Shown here: piece after piece, positions 1 through 6,416 of the stretch | Layout of the letters: each line of letters starts with the position of its first letter | Numbering within the stretch: position 1 is the stretch's first letter | Origin: Pseudomonadota bacterium | GTDB taxonomy: Bacteria > Myxococcota > Myxococcia > Myxococcales > Myxococcaceae | DNA: 9,290 nt | Assembly (NCBI GenBank): GCA_023424585.1 | Contig: JAFADT010000784.1 | Location: 1 to 9,290, forward strand | Direction of reading: 5' to 3' | Position numbers and translations under genes: made by a program | The notes under the pieces: model-generated | What the model saw: only the letters and a program-made list of their open reading frames with translations | Database searches by the model: none | Told to the model about the DNA's origin: nothing

Positions 1-2027
1 ACTTCGTGGCGTGCGCCACCGTGCGCAAGCCCCTGCGCGTGCGCGGCCTGGAGTGGACGCTGCCGACGCCCGCGCGAGCCCTGGCGCAGCTGGTGGTGTC
101 CTGCGGGGACTGGCTGCTGGCGGCGGCGGTGCTGTGGGTGCTGCTGCCCGCGGACAGCGGCGTGTCGCTGCCGTCGCTCACCGCGCTGTTCGCGCTGGCG
201 CAGCTGGCGGGCATCGCCAGCCAGGTGCCCGCGGGCCTGGGCGTCTTCGAGACGGTGATGCTCTCCGCGCTCACGCCCCGCGTGCCCGCGCCCCAGGTCG
301 TCGGGGTGCTGCTCGTGTACCGGATCATCTACTACCTGGTGCCGTTCATGGTGGCGGCGCTGCTGCTCGCGGGGCACGAGCTGCTCCAGCGTCGCCACCA
401 CCTCACGCGGCTGGCGAAGGTGGTGCACAGCTCGTTCGCGCCGGTGGTGCCGTGGGCCGCGTCGGCGGTGGCCTTCGTGGCGGGCACGGTGCTGCTGTTC
501 TCGGGGGCGACGCCCGCCGCGACCGAGCGGCTCGCGTTGCTCCGTCGCCTGGTGCCGCTGCCGCTGCTGGAGGTGTCACACCTGCTGGGCAGCCTGGTGG
601 GCGTGTCGCTGCTCCTGCTCGCGCGCGGGCTCCAGCGGCGCCTGGACGCGGCCTACGTGCTGACGCAGGTGCTGCTGGTGGCGGGCGCGGTGTTCTCCGT
701 GGTGAAGGGCGTGGACTACGAGGAGGCCACGCTGCTGCTCGTGCTGGCCGCGGCGCTGGCGCCGTTCCACCAGCAGTTCTACCGGCACACGTCGCTGTTC
801 GCGGAGGCCCTCAGCCCCGGGTGGCTCCTGGCCACGGTGGCGGTGGTGGGCGCGTCGGTGTGGCTGGGGTTCTTCTCCTACCGGCACGTGGAGTACCGCA
901 ATGATCTCTGGTGGCACTTCGCCTTCTCCGGGGACGCGCCGCGCTTCCTGCGCGCCAGCGTGGGCGTGCTGGGGACCATGGTCGTGGTAGGGCTCGCCGC
1001 GCTCCTGCGGCCGGCGGGGCCGCGCGCGCATCCGGCGACGGTGGAGGAGCTGCGGCGGGTGCGGCCCCTGGTGGCGAGCGCGCCGGAGTCCATGGCCTCG
1101 CTGGCGCTGGTGGGGGACAAGTCCCTGATGATCAACGACGCGGGCAGCGCGTTCCTGATGTACGGCGTGTCGGGCCGGGCGTGGGTCTCCATGGGGGATC
1201 CGGTGGGGCCGCCGGACGCGGCGACGGAGCTGGCGTGGCGCTTCCGCGAGCTGGCGGACCGGCATCACGGCTGGGCGTGCTTCTACCAGGTGGGCCCGGG
1301 CGCGCTGCCACGCTACCTGGACCTGGGCCTCACGCTGCTCAAACTGGGCGAGGAGGCCACCGTGCCGCTCCAGGACTTCGACCTGGAGGGGCCGGAGCGG
1401 CGCGGCCTGCGTCACACCCTGCGCCGCATGGAGCGCGAGGGCTGGACCTTCGAGGTGCGGCCGCGCGAGGCCGTGCCGGAGCTGCTGCCCCGGCTGCGGG
1501 CCATCTCCGACGCCTGGCTCGAGGAGAAGCACACGCGGGAGAAGGGCTTCAGCCTGGGGTGGTTCTCCCCTCGCTACCTGGAGCAGGGGCCGGTGGCGCT
1601 GGTGTGCAAGGACGGAGTCCTCACGGGCTTCGCCAACGTGTGGGCTCCGGACGCGAAGGAGGAATTGAGCGTGGACCTCATGCGCTACCAGCCGGGCAGC
1701 CCGCACGGCGCCATGGACTTCCTCTTCACGTCGCTGATGCTGTGGGGCCGGCGGCAGGGCTACCGGCGCTTCAACCTGGGCATGGCGCCCTTCAGCGGCT
1801 TCGAGGAGCGCACGCTCGCGCCGATGTGGAACCGGCTGGGCGCGCTCGTGTTCCGGCACGGCGAGCACTTCTACAACTTCCAGGGGCTGCGCCAGTACAA
1901 GGAGAAGTTCCGCCCGGACTGGGCCCCGCGCTACCTGGCCTCGCCAGGAGGGCTCGCGCTTCCAGGAGTGCTCACGGGTGTGGCCTCGCTGGTGTCGCGA
2001 GGGCTGGGTGGGATGGTGGCGCGATGA
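1..2027 (+). CDS. mprF: Phosphatidylglycerol lysyltransferase/flippase MprF (5'-truncated by window edge)
   Basis: The frame is already open at the left edge, so the true start lies outside; about 674 residues are visible, against roughly 840-870 for full MprF. Numbering from the first GTG (position 6), hydrophobic segments fall near residues 25-47, 58-86, 98-123, 148-168, 187-209, 217-234, 242-259, 274-293 and 320-338. The segment with GIASQVPAGLGVFETV is typical of the flippase half (UPF0104/LPG synthase TM region). From about residue 341 a soluble DUF2156 (GNAT-like) domain follows, with DKSLMINDAGSAFLMYGV, RGLRHTLRRMEREGW, FNLGMAPFSG and FYNFQGLRQYKEKFRPDW, all characteristic of the aminoacyl-tRNA:phosphatidylglycerol transferase. 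The family transfers lysine (sometimes alanine) from charged tRNA to phosphatidylglycerol and flips the product, lowering surface charge against cationic peptides; the amino acid used cannot be read here. Its stop overlaps the start of the next gene (ATGA), which indicates one operon with the VirJ/AcvB-type hydrolase. Confidence 0.93.
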   Translation, partial: FVACATVRKPLRVRGLEWTLPTPARALAQLVVSCGDWLLAAAVLWVLLPADSGVSLPSLTALFALAQLAGIASQVPAGLGVFETVMLSALTPRVPAPQVVGVLLVYRIIYYLVPFMVAALLLAGHELLQRRHHLTRLAKVVHSSFAPVVPWAASAVAFVAGTVLLFSGATPAATERLALLRRLVPLPLLEVSHLLGSLVGVSLLLLARGLQRRLDAAYVLTQVLLVAGAVFSVVKGVDYEEATLLLVLAAALAPFHQQFYRHTSLFAEALSPGWLLATVAVVGASVWLGFFSYRHVEYRNDLWWHFAFSGDAPRFLRASVGVLGTMVVVGLAALLRPAGPRAHPATVEELRRVRPLVASAPESMASLALVGDKSLMINDAGSAFLMYGVSGRAWVSMGDPVGPPDAATELAWRFRELADRHHGWACFYQVGPGALPRYLDLGLTLLKLGEEATVPLQDFDLEGPERRGLRHTLRRMEREGWTFEVRPREAVPELLPRLRAISDAWLEEKHTREKGFSLGWFSPRYLEQGPVALVCKDGVLTGFANVWAPDAKEELSVDLMRYQPGSPHGAMDFLFTSLMLWGRRQGYRRFNLGMAPFSGFEERTLAPMWNRLGALVFRHGEHFYNFQGLRQYKEKFRPDWAPRYLASPGGLALPGVLTGVASLVSRGLGGMVAR

Positions 2028-3565
2028 GCCGGCGCGCGGGAGGGTTCGTGGTGGGCGCCGCGCTGGCGTTGACGCTGGCGCTCGTTCCGTGGGCGTGCAC
2101 GTGCGCGGAGCCGTCTGGTGGCCCGACGCCCGTGGCCGGCCCCGCGCCCGAGGCCGCGCCCCGAGTGGAGAAGCTGCATCCCGGAGGCCGCTTCGGTCAC
2201 GTCACGGTGGTGACGCCGCCGGAGAGGCCTGGGACGGTGGTGCTGCTCCTGGCGGATGGGCCCGCGGAGCAGGGCCGCGCGCTGGAGCTGTCGCGCGTCC
2301 TGGCCTCGCACGGCGCGCTGGTGCTCGCGGTGGACGCGAGGACGTATGTGCACGCCCTGGAGAAGGGCACCCGGTGCGCCTACCCGGCGGGAGACCTGGA
2401 GGTCTTGAGCCAGGGCTATCAGCAGCACGCGGAGCTGCCCGAGTACCTGCACCCCGTCCTCGTGGGGGATGGCGTGGGCGCGGCGGTGGCCTACGCGGCG
2501 CTGGCGCAGGCGCCACCGGGCACGTTCCGGGGCGCGGTGAGCGTGGACTTCGCGCCGGCGCTGGAGACGTCCGCGGCCTTCTGTCCGGGCGCGGGGCTCG
2601 TGCGCTCTCGCGCGGACCGGCGCACGCGGGAGCGGCTGGCGCCCTCGCGTGTGCTGAAGCAGCCGTGGGTGCTGCTCGTCGCGGACCACGATGTGGACCA
2701 TCCGGTGAAGGCGGCCCACTGCTTCACCCGTGCGTTGGAGACGGCTCGCGTGTTGACGGTTCCTGGGCCGGGACTGGCGCGCATGCCGGTGGCCACCTGG
2801 CAGGGGGCGCTGCTGGCCGCGCATGACGCCGCCGCCACGCCGCTCACCGCGGAGATGCCGCAGCCAGTCGTCTCCGCGGCCGCGCCGCTTCCGGATGCGG
2901 GTGAGCGCGGGCGCGCGGGGGATGCGTCGGTGGAGGGGCTGCCGCTGGTGGAGGTCCCCGCGACGACGAGCCTCCCGGGTGACACGCTGGCGCTCTTCGT
3001 CACCGGCGATGGTGGCTGGGCCAACCTGGACCAGTCCGTGTCCGAGTCGCTTGCCGCGCAGGGCATTCCCGTCGTGGGGTTCAACTCGCTGCGCTACTTC
3101 TGGAGGCGCCGCACACCCGAGGAGACGGCCACGGACGTGGCCCGAGCGCTGCGTCACTTCCTCTCCGCGTGGGGCAAGCAGCGCGTGGTGTTGCTGGGCT
3201 ACTCGCGTGGCGCGGACGTGGTGCCGGCCATCGCCACGCGCCTGCCCGAGGAGCTACGCGGGCGCGTGCGGCTGGTCGTGCTGCTCGCGCCTGGCAAGGA
3301 GGCGGAGTTCGAGGTGCATGTCACCGATATCTTCGGCGGCAAGGGGCGGCCCACGAACGCGGTGCTCCCGGACGTGCGGGCCTTGAAGGGGACTCCCGTG
3401 CTCTGTCTTTATGGTGACGAAGAGTTGTCCGACAGCCTCTGTCCCGTACTGTCCGGCGTGCCCGGCACCCGGGCCGTGCTGCTCAAGGGAGGACACCACT
3501 TCGATGGGGACTACGCCGCCATCGCCCGGATCGTCCTGGGGGAACTCGGTATGGCATTGCCCTGA
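2024..3565 (+). CDS. VirJ/AcvB-family serine hydrolase, probable periplasmic lysyl-phosphatidylglycerol hydrolase
   Basis: This 513-residue protein starts at an ATG overlapping the mprF stop by 4 bases. The N-terminus (MSRRAGGFVVGAALALTLAL...) is a Sec-type signal, and cysteines follow in PWACTC; the match to a lipobox is poor, so soluble periplasmic export is as likely as lipidation. Two alpha/beta-hydrolase-like halves follow. The first (about 48-280) has VGDGVGAA (147-154) where a nucleophile elbow would sit, with no serine. The second (about 310-513) is the VirJ domain (PF06057), with TGDGGW at 327-332, GYSRGAD with Ser394, YGDEE with Asp465, and GGHHFDGDY with His492 as the likely triad. 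In Agrobacterium, AcvB/VirJ is encoded beside the MprF homologue LpiA and hydrolyses lysyl-phosphatidylglycerol. The same adjacency here supports that function, though the substrate is inferred from family and context. Confidence 0.87.
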   Translation: MSRRAGGFVVGAALALTLALVPWACTCAEPSGGPTPVAGPAPEAAPRVEKLHPGGRFGHVTVVTPPERPGTVVLLLADGPAEQGRALELSRVLASHGALVLAVDARTYVHALEKGTRCAYPAGDLEVLSQGYQQHAELPEYLHPVLVGDGVGAAVAYAALAQAPPGTFRGAVSVDFAPALETSAAFCPGAGLVRSRADRRTRERLAPSRVLKQPWVLLVADHDVDHPVKAAHCFTRALETARVLTVPGPGLARMPVATWQGALLAAHDAAATPLTAEMPQPVVSAAAPLPDAGERGRAGDASVEGLPLVEVPATTSLPGDTLALFVTGDGGWANLDQSVSESLAAQGIPVVGFNSLRYFWRRRTPEETATDVARALRHFLSAWGKQRVVLLGYSRGADVVPAIATRLPEELRGRVRLVVLLAPGKEAEFEVHVTDIFGGKGRPTNAVLPDVRALKGTPVLCLYGDEELSDSLCPVLSGVPGTRAVLLKGGHHFDGDYAAIARIVLGELGMALP

Positions 3566-3627
3566 TGCTCCGGGGTCGGAGGTCGAGTCGACTGGAGGAC
3601 GGGTGGCTGTCTTTGAAGTCTGATGCA

Positions 3628-3654
3628 TTGACTTGCATGGGCGGAGCCTCTACT
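3628..3654 (+). promoter_or_regulatory. Possible promoter of the carboxylesterase gene
   Basis: TTGACT (3628-3633) and TCTACT (3649-3654) are separated by 15 bases and lie about 50 bases before the chosen ATG at 3703. The spacing is short and the -10 matches only 4 of 6 bases. It lies in the 137-base gap after the hydrolase gene, so the esterase could be transcribed separately from the lipid operon. Weak call made by eye. Confidence 0.22.
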
Positions 3655-3690
3655 TCGCCCCGGCCCGGCCCTGGAGTGCCGGGTCTCGTG

Positions 3691-3696
3691 GGGGGG
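3691..3696 (+). promoter_or_regulatory. Ribosome binding site deciding the esterase start
   Basis: A G-run (GGGGGG) lies 6 bases before the ATG at 3703. It supports that start over the in-frame ATGs at 3565 and 3637. The intervening codons have weak third-position GC, and the protein they would encode lacks a signal peptide or family match. Confidence 0.45.
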
Positions 3697-3702
3697 CCAA
3701 AC

Positions 3703-5265
3703 ATGGTCCTGCAGTCCGCACCCGCCGTCAGCACTGTCGAAGGGCAGCTCCAAGGCGTGGTCGAAGAGGGGGTGTATGCCTTCAAGGGCATCCCCTACGC
3801 CCAGCCTCCCGTGGGCGCGCTGCGCTGGCGTCCGCCCGCCGCGGCCGTGCCCTGGAAGCACATCCGGCAGGCGTCCACGTTCGGCAAGTCCTCGCTCCAG
3901 TCGCGCGATGCCTGCATCGAGGGCGGTGGCGGGGACCCGTACCCGCTGGGCGAGGATTGTCTCTACCTCAACGTCTGGACGCCTCGCGTGGATTCCCAGG
4001 CGAGGCTGCCCGTCATCGTGTGGATCCACGGGGGTGCGTATGTGATTGGTGCGAGCGGCCTGCCCCCATACAACGGCGTACCCCTGGCGTCGCGGGACGT
4101 CATCCTCGTCACGCTGAACTACCGTCTGGGCCACCTGGGCTTCCTGGCGCATCCGGCGCTTCAGCAGGAGCCCGGGGGAGGCGCCGCCAACTTCGGTCTC
4201 TTGGATCAGGTCGCCGCGCTCCAGTGGGTGAACCGCAACATCGCCGGGTTTGGTGGAGACGCGAACAACGTTACGATCGTCGGCCAGTCCGCGGGCGCCA
4301 AGAGCGTGCTGGCCCTCTTCTGCATGGAGGCCGCGCGGCCATACTTCCACCGGGGCGTGGCGCTGAGCGTGTACGGTCTGGACGAGATGCCGTTGGAGAA
4401 TGCGCGGGTCAAGGGGGAGGCGCTGATCCGTGGCATGGGCGTGGCGGACGCGGACGCGACCCCGGAGCGCCTGCGCGAGCTGCCCGCGGAGTCCTTCTGG
4501 CAGCAGCCGCCGGAGCACTCGCTGGCGCCGGTGGCCGTGTCTGGAGACACGGTGCTACCGCAGTCCATCCTGTCTACCTTCAAGGCGCAGCAGCAGGCTC
4601 GGGTGCCGCTCATTCTGGGAAGCACCAGCGACGACGTGAGCGTGATGGAGGCCATGGGCAAGGATCCCATGGATGTCCTCCAGGCGCTGCGGGACAACAA
4701 TGTGCCCATCGGCCTGCTCTATCCAGGAGTGTCGCCTGACGAGGAGCTGGCGCGCCAGGTATGCCGCGACATCGTCTTCACGCTCATCCCCCGGCAGGTC
4801 GCGGACCTGCACCAGAAGGTCTCCGACGCGTGGCGCTTCTACTTCGAGTACACAGCCGCCGAGCTCCGCCCGGAGTTCCCCGACGGCGTCCCACACGGCT
4901 CGGACGTCCCGTACTTCCTGGACACGGTGGCCCGTTGCCCGCCCACCCAGGACGTGCTCACCGAGGAGGACCGCGCGTACTCGCGTCAGGTGAGTGGTTG
5001 GGCGCTCCAGTTCGCCCGCACGGGAGCGCCCGCTTCCGAGACGGAGTGGCCGAAGCACCGGCAGGGCGAGGACCGCACCCTGCGCATGCAGCAGCCACCG
5101 AAGGTGGAGAACAACTTCATACAGCTGCGTCTCAACACTTTCCTGCTCGCGAGCGCCATCATCAACAGCGCGGCCAGTGGCGCGGATGAGAAGTCAGGGA
5201 CGCCACGCGACGTCCATCGCGCGGCCACGCCGCAGAAGAGGTCGCGGCCCGAAGGCGCGCTGTAG
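3703..5265 (+). CDS. Type B carboxylesterase (COesterase family)
   Basis: This 520-residue protein matches the carboxylesterase/para-nitrobenzyl esterase family over its full length. Landmarks in order are AFKGIPYAQPPVGALRWRPP near the N-terminus, EDCLYLNVWTP, the oxyanion-hole motif HGGAY (109-113), and the nucleophile elbow GQSAGA with Ser196. GSTSDDVS follows with Asp311 at the acid position (usually Glu), then VPHGSDVPYF with His398. The elbow is GQSAG rather than the commoner GESAG. No signal peptide is visible from this start, so it is probably cytoplasmic. The last 35 or so residues (ASGADEKSGTPRDVHRAA...) are a charged tail beyond the usual fold. Starting instead at 3565, where ATG overlaps the previous stop (TGATG), would add 46 residues of non-coding-like sequence. 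The natural substrate is unknown, and a role in lipid metabolism with the upstream pair is only suggested by position. Confidence 0.9.
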   Translation: MVLQSAPAVSTVEGQLQGVVEEGVYAFKGIPYAQPPVGALRWRPPAAAVPWKHIRQASTFGKSSLQSRDACIEGGGGDPYPLGEDCLYLNVWTPRVDSQARLPVIVWIHGGAYVIGASGLPPYNGVPLASRDVILVTLNYRLGHLGFLAHPALQQEPGGGAANFGLLDQVAALQWVNRNIAGFGGDANNVTIVGQSAGAKSVLALFCMEAARPYFHRGVALSVYGLDEMPLENARVKGEALIRGMGVADADATPERLRELPAESFWQQPPEHSLAPVAVSGDTVLPQSILSTFKAQQQARVPLILGSTSDDVSVMEAMGKDPMDVLQALRDNNVPIGLLYPGVSPDEELARQVCRDIVFTLIPRQVADLHQKVSDAWRFYFEYTAAELRPEFPDGVPHGSDVPYFLDTVARCPPTQDVLTEEDRAYSRQVSGWALQFARTGAPASETEWPKHRQGEDRTLRMQQPPKVENNFIQLRLNTFLLASAIINSAASGADEKSGTPRDVHRAATPQKRSRPEGAL

Positions 5266-5562
5266 CCCCGAAACGAAAGAGGGGCGGCTGGCAGGGAACA
5301 CTTGATGCTGGTTCTCTCCGGAGCTCAGCCGAGACCAGTCCGGGCAGGTCGCAAGAAAAGCGTTGGCAAATCCCGCGTCCCGAAATCCTCCGCGATGACG
5401 AGCACCTCGCGGAGCACACCGCTGGGCCTGATGGCGCTGTATTCGAGCAGGCGCCAACACGGCTCCACGAGCATGGACCGCCAAGCTCCGCGACGGTGTA
5501 GCCGCGAAACCGCCGAATTGGAGCTACAGGCGCAGAGGCCGCCCGGCGGGCACACTTTCCAG
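5266..5562. other. Intergenic stretch after the esterase gene, no confident gene
   Basis: These 297 bases lie between the esterase stop and the first palindromic repeat. Immediately after the stop there is a 5-bp GC stem (GCCCC 5265-5269 with GGGGC 5281-5285) around an 11-base loop, without a T-run, too weak to call a terminator. The rest contains a possible gene relic on the - strand (listed separately). I see no RNA gene, promoter or IS end. Confidence 0.5.
5325..5480 (-). pseudogene. Possible decayed gene fragment, unrecognised
   Basis: Read on the - strand from an ATG at 5474, the sequence gives MLVEPCWRLLEYSAIRPSG, then VLREVLVIAEDFGTRDLP, before drifting to a stop at 5325-5327. By eye, about 31 of its first 35 codons end in G or C, as in the real genes here. 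The opposite strand and the flanking codons do not show this. It has no convincing ribosome binding site and is too short for a domain call. It may be the remnant of a longer gene, a small real protein, or chance in a GC-rich genome. Confidence 0.25.
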
Positions 5563-5589
5563 AAACCTGTCCGACAGTCGGACAGGTTT
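5563..5589. promoter_or_regulatory. Perfect 27-bp palindrome, first unit of the array (candidate operator)
   Basis: AAACCTGTCCGAC (5563-5575), one A (5576) and GTCGGACAGGTTT (5577-5589) are exact inverted complements. It contains GTCCGAC and GTCGGAC, two GT-N3-AC cores. Most later units have the left arm changed from CTGTCCGAC to CTGTAGGAC, so this is the most symmetric copy. It could also fold as an RNA hairpin and stop transcription from the left, but it lies about 300 bases past the esterase stop and has only a three-T run. Confidence 0.6.
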
Positions 5590-5823
5590 CACAGCCCGAA
5601 GTCCACAGCCGTTGACCCGTAGGACAGTCGAACAGGTCTGCGCAGTCTGCGACCCCGAGCGGCGAACCCGTAGGACAGTCGGATACATTTCACAACCTGC
5701 GGGGCCCCGAGCCACGAACCCGTAGGACCGTCGGACAGGTTTGTACGGCCTGGGCCCCCTACGAGCCACGAACCTGTAGGACGGTCGGAAGAGTTTGCGC
5801 GGCCTGGGCCCCCGATCCGCGAG

Positions 5824-5904
5824 TCTGTAGGACAGTCGGACAGGTCTTTCTCAGGTTGGGCCGTCGAACCGCGAATCTGTAGGACAGTCGGACAGGTCTT
5901 TCTC
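5824..5904 (+). repeat. Two identical 29-base copies within the array (units 6 and 7)
   Basis: The 29 bases at 5824-5852 and 5876-5904 are identical (beginning TCTGTAGGAC and ending GGTCTTTCTC) and lie 52 bp apart. All other units differ from each other. This is the clearest sign of recent unit duplication in an otherwise old, diverged array. Confidence 0.8.
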
Positions 5905-6407
5905 GGCTCGGGGCTCACGAGCTGCGAGCCTGTAGGACGGTCGGACCGGGCCCGCGGTCTGGGGTATACGCTGCAATTGAATTGGATTTTCGGACGGGTC
6001 TTCACCCAATGAAGTCCGAGGCCGCGAGCGTGTCGGACAGTCAGATAGTCTTTGCAGCGTTGGCTTCTGGGACGCGAGCATGTTTGATTTTTGGTCCGGT
6101 TCTTGCCGTATAGGGGCCGCCCGGTGAATCGGCCTGGCTGTCGGACACGTTGGCGCCGTTCGGGGCCCGGAGCTCGCGGACCTGTAGGACCGTCGGACTG
6201 GTTTTCGCCGCATGTGACCCGAGCCCGTGGGCGTGTCCGACCGTAGGACCGGTTTTCACGGAGCGGCGCTCGAGCTCGCGAACTTGTAGGACGGTTGGAC
6301 AAGTTTTCCGCATGTGGCTCAGGGGTGCGCTGCCCCAACAGATGGCCTGGGGTGCGAGACCACTCGTCCATGTCAGACCCCCATGGTTGGATGGCGATGC
6401 TGGGCCG

Positions 6408-6416
6408 AGGAAGGGG
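6408..6416 (+). promoter_or_regulatory. Ribosome binding site of the FadR-type regulator
   Basis: AGGAAGGGG lies directly before two ATGs, at 6417 and 6423. AGGA is 5 bases from the first and GGGG 6 bases from the second, so either can be the start. In-frame ATGs further upstream (for example 6150, inside the array) lack such a site. Confidence 0.55.

Larger units (their letters stand above)
5563..6309 (+). repeat. Array of ~15 diverged ~51-bp units with paired GT-N3-AC cores
   Basis: Unit centres, taken as the base between the two cores, are near 5576, 5626, 5677, 5729, 5783, 5834, 5886, 5939, 5988, 6039, 6089, 6139, 6191, 6242 and 6293, giving spacings of 49-54 bp. The typical core is CCTGTAGGAC-n-GTCGGACAGG followed by a short T-run. 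Nine units (1, 2, 4, 6, 7, 8, 13, 14, 15) keep both GTnnnAC cores, four (3, 5, 10, 12) keep one, and units 9 and 11 are badly decayed. Linkers are also related: CGAGCCACGAACC recurs before units 4 and 5, and GGCCTGGGCCCCC after them. This makes it a diverged tandem repeat rather than repeat-plus-unique-spacer. Five helical turns are about 52 bp, so units face the same side of the DNA. The likely role is a multi-operator site for the adjacent FadR-type regulator; that is inference. Confidence 0.85.

Noticed and set aside
576..1868. A 430-residue - strand reading frame opposite mprF
   Set aside because: It is His/Arg/Pro/Gln-rich and lacks domains, as expected for the shadow of a GC-rich gene. 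The + strand frame is a clear MprF.
1931..3157. A 408-residue - strand reading frame opposite the VirJ/AcvB gene
   Set aside because: It is Arg-rich antisense sequence without motifs; the + strand frame has signal peptide, triad and family motifs.
3664..3683. Hairpin CCCGGC...GCCGGG between the hydrolase and esterase genes as a terminator
   Set aside because: The stem is only 6 bp with an 8-base loop and no T-run, and it lies just 19 bases before the esterase start.
3565..3702. N-terminal extension of the esterase from the ATG overlapping the hydrolase stop
   Set aside because: The codons have weak third-position GC, the peptide has no signal or family match, and a G-rich ribosome binding site precedes the ATG at 3703.
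3511..4518. A 335-residue - strand reading frame opposite the esterase
   Set aside because: It is a shadow of the carboxylesterase frame, which carries all catalytic motifs.
5563..6309. CRISPR array
   Set aside because: The cores are imperfect and the sequences between them are related to each other (shared CGAGCnnCGAACC and GGCCTGGGCCCC). There are no unique spacers, no leader and no cas genes. Only two units share a long identical stretch.
6150..6416. Longer start for the FadR-type regulator inside the repeat array
   Set aside because: The extra residues would be encoded by repeat units and their linkers. The winged helix begins right after 6417, which has a good ribosome binding site.
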